A stretch of DNA of 39,060 nt from Deltaproteobacteria bacterium. GTDB taxonomy: Bacteria; Myxococcota_A; UBA9160; JAFDDA01. The DNA lies in the NCBI GenBank assembly GCA_019311105.1, contig JAFDDA010000065.1, forward strand, positions 1-39,060, written 5' to 3'. Position 1 is the stretch's first letter, and each line of letters opens with the position of its first letter. The translations under genes were made by a program, and so were the position numbers. Below, piece after piece: positions 17,260 to 24,974 of this stretch. The notes below the pieces were generated by a model, which was not told the origin of the DNA, ran no database searches, and saw only the letters and a program-made list of their open reading frames with translations.

Positions 17260-17381
17260 TGCGTCGCCGAGCGCGCGTGACGCGAGTGCGGCGCCTGGCG
17301 AACGTCCGAGTGGAGGCGTGGCAGGCCGACCGAGCGAAGCCGGTGGCGGCGGGAACGAAGTTCCGTCCCTGACCCAGCAGC

Positions 17382-18947
17382 CTAGCGGTACCTCCGCGCT
17401 TTGAGGATGCGCCGCTTCTGCTCCAGCCAACGCAAGAAGCGCCTTCGAGTGAAGCGTCCAGCGCGCGCGAGCCGCTCTTTCTTGGCGGTCAACGTCGGGT
17501 TCACGGGGTAGCGAGCGAGCTCGGGCCAAAGCCGCTCGATCAGGGCGAAGGAGAGCTGCGAGCCGTTCGGCTTGTCGCGTGCCGGCTCGGGGGCTGCGAG
17601 CAACAGCTCGATCAACGCCCGACAATTGAACGGGGTGAAGGTCTCGCCCGAGATGTCGTATTGGTTCTGGCTGCTCGCCGCCCAACGCCCCATGCGGGAC
17701 TCCCAGTAGTGGAGGTCACGCACCGTGTAGCCGGTGCGGTCCGACAGCTCTCGGCAGTCGTCGTACCACGGGCCGAGCGCACGAGTCGCCGCGCGCACAC
17801 TCGACGGGTGATGGCGTCGAACCAGTCGACGCAGCGAAGTGTCGATCCTCGGCGAGAAGGTCGCACGAGCCGTCTCGCCGACGTGGCCCGAGACGCGGAC
17901 GCGGTCAGCGGGCACCCGGCGCGCCAGATCCAAGGCCTCTTCCCAGCGTTTCGGAGAGGGTGTGGCAGTCGATGCCTGGAAGGCCGCATGCAGAGCCGGG
18001 TCGTCGGGGGCGTCGCATTCGAGGATGTGATGCTCGAGGCCTGCGTCGGCGAGGATCGCAGCCGGGATCTGGACCTCGTCGTGGGTGCCTCGCGTTGAAC
18101 GATGCCGACAGAAAGTGAAGTAGAAGACGCTCTCCCGCTGCTCCCGCAACGCGGCCAACAGCATCCGCGAGTCGATCCCGGCGGTGAGGCCGAGGGCAAG
18201 AGGGAAGCGTTGCGCGCCGGCCACGACGATTCGTCTCAACAGCTCGGCCCCTTTGTCGGCGACCTCCGCGAGGCCCCGGTCGACGCGCGGGTGGACCGGC
18301 CAGAAGCGATGCTGTTCGCCGGTCTCGAGATCGAGGACGTGGTTCGGGATCAACGCCCGGCAGTCGGGGTGGAGGGTTTCGCGCAGGGGGATCCAGATGA
18401 TGGATCGGCCCGACGCTCCGATCCATTGTCGCCGTCGTTCGGGGTCTTCTGCGAGGCCGAGCTGTGCCGCGAGCAGGGGCGTATCCGAAGCGCACCACGA
18501 CTCTTCGATTCCCGGAACCGTGTGGACGACCGTGCGTAGGCCCGCAGCGTCGTGAAGGATGCGGTCGCCCTCCGGCCGCCGGTGGAGCAACACCCATCGG
18601 CCTGCGGCGGAGTGGACGATCTCGAAGAGGTCGTCACCGCGAGCCAGGCGGTCGAGCCACGACGCGATGACCTCGCGGTCCGTGGCAGCGGGCCGCTCGG
18701 GGTCGAGCGCGTAGCCGAGCAGGGTGAGAGAGGTGTCACCGGACTCGACGTGGTGGACCGGAAGGTCTGGATGCGCGGCCAGGTGATGGCGGCCCAGGGC
18801 AAGGCGCTGCCAGCCCTCGAGCCCGTAACAGCGAAGGTGGGCCTGGCCGTCGGCGCGACAGCTCGGTGGCTTCGCGGCCAACCCGAGGGAGGCGCCCGCC
18901 TGGGCGATGGCACCGGCGTCCCATCGGAAGCGCCCGCTCGGGCTCAC
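17382..18947 (-). CDS. asparagine-synthetase-like amidotransferase/ligase, start uncertain
   Basis: C-terminal Asn_synthase domain with the PP-loop LGLTAGIDSRMLLAAL (about residues 253-268; SGGxDS is TAGIDS), which adenylates a carboxylate. The region before it (DTSLTLLGYALDPERP, GRWVLLHRR, ASDTPLLAAQLGL) is the glutaminase-like fold but there is no Met-Cys start, so glutamine hydrolysis is not expected. GTG at 18947 is used because it overlaps the TGA of the upstream propeller frame (GTGA), giving 521 residues, but no Shine-Dalgarno is visible. The frame stays open further upstream through a Cys-rich segment (GARLCSHFELAADEARASGC) that probably belongs to the propeller protein; see findings. 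The family makes amides in capsule, antibiotic and lasso-peptide pathways. Confidence 0.75.
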   Translation of the reverse strand: MSPSGRFRWDAGAIAQAGASLGLAAKPPSCRADGQAHLRCYGLEGWQRLALGRHHLAAHPDLPVHHVESGDTSLTLLGYALDPERPAATDREVIASWLDRLARGDDLFEIVHSAAGRWVLLHRRPEGDRILHDAAGLRTVVHTVPGIEESWCASDTPLLAAQLGLAEDPERRRQWIGASGRSIIWIPLRETLHPDCRALIPNHVLDLETGEQHRFWPVHPRVDRGLAEVADKGAELLRRIVVAGAQRFPLALGLTAGIDSRMLLAALREQRESVFYFTFCRHRSTRGTHDEVQIPAAILADAGLEHHILECDAPDDPALHAAFQASTATPSPKRWEEALDLARRVPADRVRVSGHVGETARATFSPRIDTSLRRLVRRHHPSSVRAATRALGPWYDDCRELSDRTGYTVRDLHYWESRMGRWAASSQNQYDISGETFTPFNCRALIELLLAAPEPARDKPNGSQLSFALIERLWPELARYPVNPTLTAKKERLARAGRFTRRRFLRWLEQKRRILKARRYR

Positions 18948-20128
18948 CCGGCGGCACGGCGTCGAGCTCCAGACCCAACGCTCGTCGGTGTTGCACCCGC
19001 TGGCTCGAGCTTCGTCCGCCGCCAGCTCGAAGTGGCTGCACAGCCGCGCGCCCCGGGCATGGCAAGCATCACGAGCGGCCTCGAAGCCAAGCGGCTCACC
19101 GCAGCGGGCCTCGCCCGTCGGGCCCGCACAGACACTCCCGTCGCGGTCGAAGGACGTGCGCGTGGGCCAGTCGAGCTCGCTGCAGTGACGCACCCGTAGC
19201 CCGCTCCCGGTTCGAGCGAGATCCGCCGCAGCACGTCGTTGTCGGTGTCCGTGACGAACGCCGCCGAGCCGTCGTCGGCAAGGGCCAGATCGTGGGGATG
19301 GCTGAAGCGGGCGCGTTCGCCGCAAGAGTCGATGAAGCCCTTCTCGGTCGGATGCCCCGCGACGATCGCGCACGAAGCCAGCGGTTCGCCATGGCGTGCG
19401 CCGGGAGTGAGCGCCAGGACGGAGCGGTGGTTGAGGGCATAGAGGGTGCCCGTGGCCGCGTTGCGCACGGCAGCGCGCAGCGGACCCCGGTTCTCCACGT
19501 TGTAACGGCAAGCCTTCGCGAGGTCCCAATCGTCGAGGACTCGGCCCTCGAAGTCGGCCCACAGGAGATGGTCGTCTTGGGTCACGATGAGCAACCCGCC
19601 GCCGTCGGGCAGATGGGTCACGTTGTAGGGAGACTCGACTTCGAGGAGGGCACGCTCGCTCCGGATCGCAGGGGCGCCCGGGTCGAGGCGAAACTCACGG
19701 ATCTGATTGCCGCGCATGTCCGCAGCCCAGGCCCGCGTGCCGTCCTCGGCAAGGGCAAGGTTCTTCCACTGCGAACTCTTCGTCGTGGCCTTCAGTTCGA
19801 CGGACGTGCCGTTCCGGGAGAGCCCGTGGATCGACGTCCTGTTGCGCTGGCTCACGATGAAGAGGGTCAGCGAGCCATCGCCGCCAGTCGCGACCGCCTT
19901 CATCTTGGCTCCGGGTTCGGGCGCAGCATGGACGAGGGCCGGCGACTCCCGATGCTGGAGGTCGATGTGGTGGATGGCTGCGCCAAACGCCACCCAGGCG
20001 TTCTCGCCAGCGATGTGAATGCCGACGGGCCCGGGCTCGGACGCCCACGCCGGCCCGCTCCCCGCGAGGAGCCCGATCGAGAGCAAGAGCAACGTCGGAA
20101 GCGTGGGCCGAGGGAGAGGCCGTGACAT
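18944..20128 (-). CDS. secreted beta-propeller (NHL-like) protein, probable frameshift near its 3' end
   Basis: From ATG at 20128 the protein has a clear signal peptide (LLLLSIGLLAGSGPAWASE) and then repeated propeller blades, for example WKNLALAEDGTRAWAADMRG, SPYNVTHLPDGGGLLIVTQD and SHPHDLALADDGSAAFVTD. It is predicted to be periplasmic or extracellular. Up to about 19216 the frame is convincing (DNDVLRRISLEPG). Beyond it the frame turns into Arg/Ala/Pro-rich sequence to a stop at 18944, while the next frame continues sensibly with SGLRVRHCSELDWP and a Cys-rich domain. One extra base in CCGGGAGCGGG (19199-19216 region) would restore it. Either a sequencing error, a mutated gene or a programmed shift. 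Role unknown; binding or lyase functions are typical of such propellers. Confidence 0.7.
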   Translation of the reverse strand: MSRPLPRPTLPTLLLLSIGLLAGSGPAWASEPGPVGIHIAGENAWVAFGAAIHHIDLQHRESPALVHAAPEPGAKMKAVATGGDGSLTLFIVSQRNRTSIHGLSRNGTSVELKATTKSSQWKNLALAEDGTRAWAADMRGNQIREFRLDPGAPAIRSERALLEVESPYNVTHLPDGGGLLIVTQDDHLLWADFEGRVLDDWDLAKACRYNVENRGPLRAAVRNAATGTLYALNHRSVLALTPGARHGEPLASCAIVAGHPTEKGFIDSCGERARFSHPHDLALADDGSAAFVTDTDNDVLRRISLEPGAGYGCVTAASSTGPRARPSTATGVSVRARRARPAAVSRLASRPLVMLAMPGARGCAATSSWRRTKLEPAGATPTSVGSGARRRAAG

Positions 20129-20227
20129 GGACGGGTCACCAGGGGGGAGGCGTGTTCGGTTAGTATCGCCACGCGTCGGATTCCGGGCAAGCACGCTGTA
20201 CCGATGGATCCGGAGCGGAGTGGGTCG

Positions 20228-21742
20228 ATGAGCACGCTGCAGTACCGAGAAGTGGAGGCATGGCCGCCGCTCGCCTGGCTCGCGGTCTGCGAATCCGCGC
20301 ACGACGACGTCCTGGTCCTTCACGGCACCCAGGTCGAAGCGCACCCCGAATGGTTCTGCGAGGCCGTCTGGGACGGTGAGTTCGAAGAGGGCGGATTCGA
20401 TCAGAACGATCGTGTCTACGGGAGCGGAGGTCGGCTGCGCGAGGGCCGCCTGCGTTTCGTCTCGTGCGGCGTGACGTTCGATCGCCTCCATCATGTCGTG
20501 CGCGGAGGTCGGACCTTCGTGTCGAACTCCCTGGCATGCCTTGCTACGGGCACCGAGCTCGAACTCGATGTGACCCATCCGCACTATCTGAAGGACTTCA
20601 TGTCGATCAAACGCGGCTACCGCGGCTGTGTTCGGCAGATCGTCACCAGCGAGGAGCCCATCGAACTCACCTACTACGATGACCTCGTGTGGGTCGACGG
20701 CCGACTCGAAGCGGAGCCAAAGCAGCGCGAGAAGGCAGACCTCGGAAGCTACGACTCGTACCGGCGCTTCATGGCATCGGCCCTCGAGGGCCTGTTTGCG
20801 AATGCCCGCTCGGCGGCGCGGCGCCACCGTTACGAGCCACTCGTCGCGATCTCCTCGGGGATGGATTCGGGGACGGCCGCAGCACTATCCGTTCCCCACG
20901 GGCTTCGGGAGGGCTTCACGTTTCGAACCGCACGGCGGGGCAAGGAGGACAGTGGCCAGTCGATGGCGAAGGCCCTCGGCATCGAAGTTGAGACCTTCGA
21001 GCGCGACGATTGGCACCGATACGATCTGCCCGAGGTTCCCTTTCTGCTCGGTGACGCGCGTGGGCCCGACGTCTTCTATCGCTCGGCGGAGAACCTCATT
21101 GCGGGGCGCCTGCTCCTCACGGGTTACACCGGGGGTGGCCTCTGGACCACGCGCAAGCGTCTGTCGGCCGATACGATGCCGCGCGTCGACACCTCGGGGC
21201 TTTCCCTCGCCGAGTACCGGCTCTGGGTGGGCGCCCTCCACCTGCCGGTGCCGGCCATCGGCTACGCCCAGATGGCCGAGGTCGAAGCCATCAGCTTCCA
21301 ACCCGAGATGGAGAGATGGCGCGTGCCCCGGAGCTATGACAAACCGATCGCGCGCCGTGTTCTGGTCGAGGCGGGCGTCGAGCCCGATTCGGTCGCCCGC
21401 TATAACCGCGCCTCGACCGTGCTGTGGGTGGGTGAGTCGACCTTCCTGTCGGATGCGTCACGCGAGGATTTCGCCGGCTGGCTGCGGCGGAACGAAGAGC
21501 GCCTCGTGCAGGCCCACGGCGGCCCGCCGGTGGCGGACCTTCCGCGCGGCGGGCCCGACGTTGCCGTTGGACGTCGACTGGCAGAGTTCGCTCGGAGCGC
21601 TCCGGGTCGTCAACACGGCATGAAGGCAATCGCGCGATGGCTGCTGCGCGGCGCCGACCCGACGCCGCTGATGCGTTACTTCCTTCCCTGGGCCATGGAG
21701 CACGGTCGACGTCGCTACGGCTCGCCCGACCTGTCGCGCTAG
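20228..21742 (+). CDS. asparagine-synthetase-like protein lacking glutaminase Cys
   Basis: 504 residues from ATG 20228, which has GGAG eight bases upstream. The N-terminal part (VSNSLACLATGTELE, MSIKRGYRG) is a degraded class-II glutaminase fold that begins MSTLQY, so no catalytic Cys2. The ligase domain has the PP-loop VAISSGMDSGTAAAL (about residues 206-220), with SSGMDS for SGGxDS, and later LLLTGYTGGGLWTTRKR. The C-terminal half is less conserved and lacks most of the acidic residues seen in true AsnB, which fits a specialised ligase. It diverges from the propeller/AsnS-like pair, so two related but distinct enzymes flank one 99-base promoter region. Probably activates a carboxylate for attack by an amine of a glycan or peptide; direct function unknown. 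Confidence 0.8.
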   Translation: MSTLQYREVEAWPPLAWLAVCESAHDDVLVLHGTQVEAHPEWFCEAVWDGEFEEGGFDQNDRVYGSGGRLREGRLRFVSCGVTFDRLHHVVRGGRTFVSNSLACLATGTELELDVTHPHYLKDFMSIKRGYRGCVRQIVTSEEPIELTYYDDLVWVDGRLEAEPKQREKADLGSYDSYRRFMASALEGLFANARSAARRHRYEPLVAISSGMDSGTAAALSVPHGLREGFTFRTARRGKEDSGQSMAKALGIEVETFERDDWHRYDLPEVPFLLGDARGPDVFYRSAENLIAGRLLLTGYTGGGLWTTRKRLSADTMPRVDTSGLSLAEYRLWVGALHLPVPAIGYAQMAEVEAISFQPEMERWRVPRSYDKPIARRVLVEAGVEPDSVARYNRASTVLWVGESTFLSDASREDFAGWLRRNEERLVQAHGGPPVADLPRGGPDVAVGRRLAEFARSAPGRQHGMKAIARWLLRGADPTPLMRYFLPWAMEHGRRRYGSPDLSR

Positions 21743-21758
21743 CCGATCCCGACGAGCC

Positions 21759-22889
21759 CTAGAGGCTCCCGATCACCCGCTTCTCGAGGAAGCGCACCAG
21801 GGTTTCGAGCTGGGCGTCCGGGTTGAGGTCTGCGCGCTCGCAGTTCGCGCGCGCGCGCTCGGCGAGGGCATCGTGCAGCTCGGGGTCGCGTTCGAGCCGT
21901 TGCAGCGCCGCGACGTAGGCGCCCGCGTCATGCTTCGGCGCGACGACGATGCCGCCGTCTCCCATCGTGTAGGGGATGCCACCGACCTTGGCGCCGACGA
22001 CCGGGATGCCGTTGGTCTGAGCCTCGAGGATCACGCGCCCGAAGGTCTCGATGAATTGGGAAGGCACGAGCAGCGTGCGCGTCGCAGCGTAGACCCGGCG
22101 CATGTCGTCCTGGTACTCCCAGACGTCCACGTTCGGCAGCTCGTGGGCCGGCTTGACCAGCGCTTCCAGCTGCCGGCCCTCGAACGTCGACCAGCGACCC
22201 TTCACGAAGAGGAAGCGTGTTTCGGGCATCCGCCGCACCACTTCCAGGGCAACGCCGAGCCCCTTGTGCGGGATCGGGTTCACGAGGGTGACGTAGCGCG
22301 GCGACCGCTCTTCGGCGGGCACGCGGTAGGCCTCGTGGGAGACCATGGGCCGCACGATCTCGACCTCCTCGTCCACGATCGCCTCGAGCACTCGGGCCGC
22401 GTAGGGCGAGTTGCCGAGGAAGTGGAGGCCCGGGGGGAGGATGCTCGGCGTCCCGATCACCGGGACTGAGCGCGCGAGATAGACCGCGGGAACGCCGTGG
22501 ACCAGGGGCCGTAGCAGCATCGGGCAGCGGGCCAGGGAGTCGCCGAGCACCACGTCGGGCTCGAACTCGCCCACGATCCGGTCCATCAAGCGGTTGCCGA
22601 GCTGGAGGTCGAGGCGTGCCGCCCCCGGGATCCGGCCGATCTGGATGCGCCGCCAGGTGGGGAAGCCCAGGGCTTCGTCGTAGATCATTGCGCCCGGCAT
22701 TCGCCCCGCGGCCAGGCTGCGCCCGACTCCGGCGCGGTACAGCTCGCCCGTGATGGAGGTCAGGGAGGCGACTGCGACCTCCCAGCCGCGGGCCTTCAAG
22801 CGGTTCAGGATCTCGAGGGTCGAACGCTGTGCGCCGCCGGCCGACTCCGGATAGAAGTTCTTCCGGGTGGCGTAGAGCAGGCGCGGCAT
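21759..22889 (-). CDS. glycosyltransferase family 4 protein
   Basis: GT-B-fold glycosyltransferase of 376 residues. N-terminal acceptor domain begins MPRLLYATRKNFYPESAGGAQ with the Gly-Gly loop typical of GT4. The donor domain carries RYVTLVNPIPHKGLGVALEV (KG loop), DDMRRVYAATRTLLVPSQFIETFGRVILEAQTNGIPVVG (given here as the whole region; key residues are the E-F-G-R-x-x-x-E signature), and GGIPYTMGDGGIVV. The ATG at 22889 has GGGAG five bases upstream; longer starts read into Pro-rich sequence. It is divergent from the sulfotransferase-glycosyltransferase fusion. Adds a sugar from an NDP donor to a glycan or lipid in the cytoplasm. Donor and linkage unknown. Confidence 0.9.
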   Translation of the reverse strand: MPRLLYATRKNFYPESAGGAQRSTLEILNRLKARGWEVAVASLTSITGELYRAGVGRSLAAGRMPGAMIYDEALGFPTWRRIQIGRIPGAARLDLQLGNRLMDRIVGEFEPDVVLGDSLARCPMLLRPLVHGVPAVYLARSVPVIGTPSILPPGLHFLGNSPYAARVLEAIVDEEVEIVRPMVSHEAYRVPAEERSPRYVTLVNPIPHKGLGVALEVVRRMPETRFLFVKGRWSTFEGRQLEALVKPAHELPNVDVWEYQDDMRRVYAATRTLLVPSQFIETFGRVILEAQTNGIPVVGAKVGGIPYTMGDGGIVVAPKHDAGAYVAALQRLERDPELHDALAERARANCERADLNPDAQLETLVRFLEKRVIGSL

Positions 22890-23101
22890 CGGGTCTCCCG
22901 CTGGGCTCGAACCCCGTTCGAGCGGGGGGCTGATGGCTGCCGAGCCGACAGGGCCCTGGAGCGGATCCACAGCCCCCGTGCGCTCCAAGTCGAGCTTACC
23001 CCAGCCCGGCTCTCATCGGAGCGAGTCGGGGTGCGGCCGCACGCTCCAGCCCTGTAGAATGGGCTCCGATCAACGGGATCCTCGGGGGAGCATCCGTCGA
23101 A

Positions 23102-24967
23102 ATGTCCAAGCTCGAATCGGGCGCGGAGATCCATCAGCGGGTCTTCGGGATCGGCATGAACAAGACCGGAACGACCTCCCTGAAGCGCTGCTTCGGGGCG
23201 CTCGACCTGTATCCGATCGCGCCCAACGCCCTCGAGAGCGCAGAGATGAAAGAGGCCGTCCGCGGCCTCTTCGAGCAGGGCGACTACGAGCCCATCCTCA
23301 AGCTCGCCGCCAACTACCGCTCGTTCGAAGACCGGCCCTGGAACGTGTGGGAGATGTACCAGCGCCTCGACGAGCGGTTCCCGGACAGCCGGTTCATCCT
23401 GACGGTCCGCGAGCCCGAAAGCTGGTGGCGATCCACCGGGCGCTGGATCACGGTCGTGAAGCCGCGCATGGCGAAGAAGTATCTGCGCCACCTCGGCGCG
23501 GCGAGCCTCGCGAAGGCCGACATGATTGCGGCCTACGAACAATACAACGAAGGCGTGATCGAGCACTTCGCCGGGACCGACAAGCTGCTGGTGATCGACT
23601 TCGAGAAGGGGCAGGGCTGGCCCGAGCTCTGTGGCTTCCTGGGCCTACCGGTGCCCGAAGCCGCCTTCCCCCACGTGAATCGCCAATCCTACGACGAGCG
23701 GGATCTCGAGCGGCGACGGCGCGACCGACAGCGGAGTGTCGAATCCTTCCTGCGCTACTCGCGGTTCGCGCGGCGCAGTGCGAACCGCGAGCCCGAGTTT
23801 CCGTGCGGCGGCTGCGGCCACCCCGTCCTGTGGCGTGACACCGAATACAACCCGATGGCCTCGGCAACGCCCGATTGGGTGCGCAAGGTGTTGCTGCAAG
23901 GCCATCGCTGGCAGTTGCGGCGCGACGAAGCGAAGCGTGCGCCGATCGAAACCCGGGTCGCGGCGATTCGCGATCGGGGCGTTCGGATCGACGACATGGC
24001 CGTCGTGTGTTGTTACTTCAACCCCTGCGGCTACCGAGCCCGGCTCGAGAACTTCCGCCGCTTCCACGAGGGCATCTGCAAGGCGCCGGTCCCGCTGCTG
24101 ACCGTGGAGCTTGCCTTCGGCGACGAGCCGCACCAACTCGGCGACGAGTTCGGCGAGGTCCTGCGCCTGCGAACGCCCGACGTGATGTGGCAGAAAGAGC
24201 GCCTGATCAACCTCGGGATCCAGGCCCTGCTCGACCGCGGCGTCGAGAAGATCGCGTGGCTCGACGCGGACATCGCCTTCGACGAGCCGGGGTTGTGGCC
24301 CTGGTTGGTGGCGGACGAGCTCGACCGCAGCGCGCTCTGCCAGGTCTTCAGCCACGTTCGGATCGAAGAAGCCAAGGGCGCCGGCCGCGCTGGGATCTCG
24401 GCGCTCAAATACTTCGAGGACGAAGGCGAACTGTTGAGACAGACGGCTTCGCTTCCGAGTCGCACACGCCCCGTGGGTCAGCCCATCGGGCTGAGCGGCT
24501 ACGGCTGGGCCGCCCGCGCCGAGGTGCTGCGCGAGACGAAGCTCTACGACTCGGCGGTCGTCGGCGGCGGCGACAAGCTCGTGCTGGCCGGAAGCCTCGG
24601 CATGTCGGACCAATGGCGGCGCGACGTGGTCGGTCTGACCCGCTCCCCGCTGCGCCGATGCACCCACTGCGGGTACCGCGGGATGTCACGCGACTACACG
24701 AACCACTTCCGAGCCTGGGGTCGCAGCTGGGATGCTGCCGTGCGCGGACGCGTCGGGTTCGTCGACCAGTCGATCCGCACGTTCTACCACGGCGAGGCGA
24801 CGCGAAGGCTCTACGTGGCCCGGCGCGACATCCTGCTTCGCCACGAGTACTCTCCTGCGACCGACCTGGCGCTCTCGCCCGACGGCACCTGGCGCTGGGT
24901 GAGCGACAAGTCGGCCCTCCACCAAGAGGTCCGCTCGTACTTCGCCGAGCGCAAAGAAGACGATTGA
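23102..24967 (+). CDS. sulfotransferase-glycosyltransferase fusion protein
   Basis: A 621-residue two-domain protein. Residues 14-26 read FGIGMNKTGTTSL, the PAPS-binding loop of the sulfotransferase family, and FILTVREPESWWRST (about 98-112) is the 3'-phosphate segment; FLGLPVPEAAFPHVN closes that domain near residue 190. After an Arg-rich linker comes a Cys-pair element (FPCGGCGHPVLW, near 235) and a second domain with AVVCCYFNPCGYRARLENFRRF and KIAWLDADIAFDE (about 387), a DxD-like motif of GT-A glycosyltransferases; CTHCGYRG near 520 adds a second Cys pair. No signal peptide or membrane span, so it is cytosolic. It lies 7 bases before the ABC transporter gene. It probably adds a sugar and a sulfate to one product, but neither activity is proven. 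Confidence 0.8.
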   Translation: MSKLESGAEIHQRVFGIGMNKTGTTSLKRCFGALDLYPIAPNALESAEMKEAVRGLFEQGDYEPILKLAANYRSFEDRPWNVWEMYQRLDERFPDSRFILTVREPESWWRSTGRWITVVKPRMAKKYLRHLGAASLAKADMIAAYEQYNEGVIEHFAGTDKLLVIDFEKGQGWPELCGFLGLPVPEAAFPHVNRQSYDERDLERRRRDRQRSVESFLRYSRFARRSANREPEFPCGGCGHPVLWRDTEYNPMASATPDWVRKVLLQGHRWQLRRDEAKRAPIETRVAAIRDRGVRIDDMAVVCCYFNPCGYRARLENFRRFHEGICKAPVPLLTVELAFGDEPHQLGDEFGEVLRLRTPDVMWQKERLINLGIQALLDRGVEKIAWLDADIAFDEPGLWPWLVADELDRSALCQVFSHVRIEEAKGAGRAGISALKYFEDEGELLRQTASLPSRTRPVGQPIGLSGYGWAARAEVLRETKLYDSAVVGGGDKLVLAGSLGMSDQWRRDVVGLTRSPLRRCTHCGYRGMSRDYTNHFRAWGRSWDAAVRGRVGFVDQSIRTFYHGEATRRLYVARRDILLRHEYSPATDLALSPDGTWRWVSDKSALHQEVRSYFAERKEDD

Positions 24968-24974
24968 GGCCACC

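Noticed and set aside
17352..17364. GGAAC-GAA-GTTCC hairpin between ATP-grasp and AsnS-like genes
   Set aside because: Only five pairs and no T tract; too weak to call a terminator.
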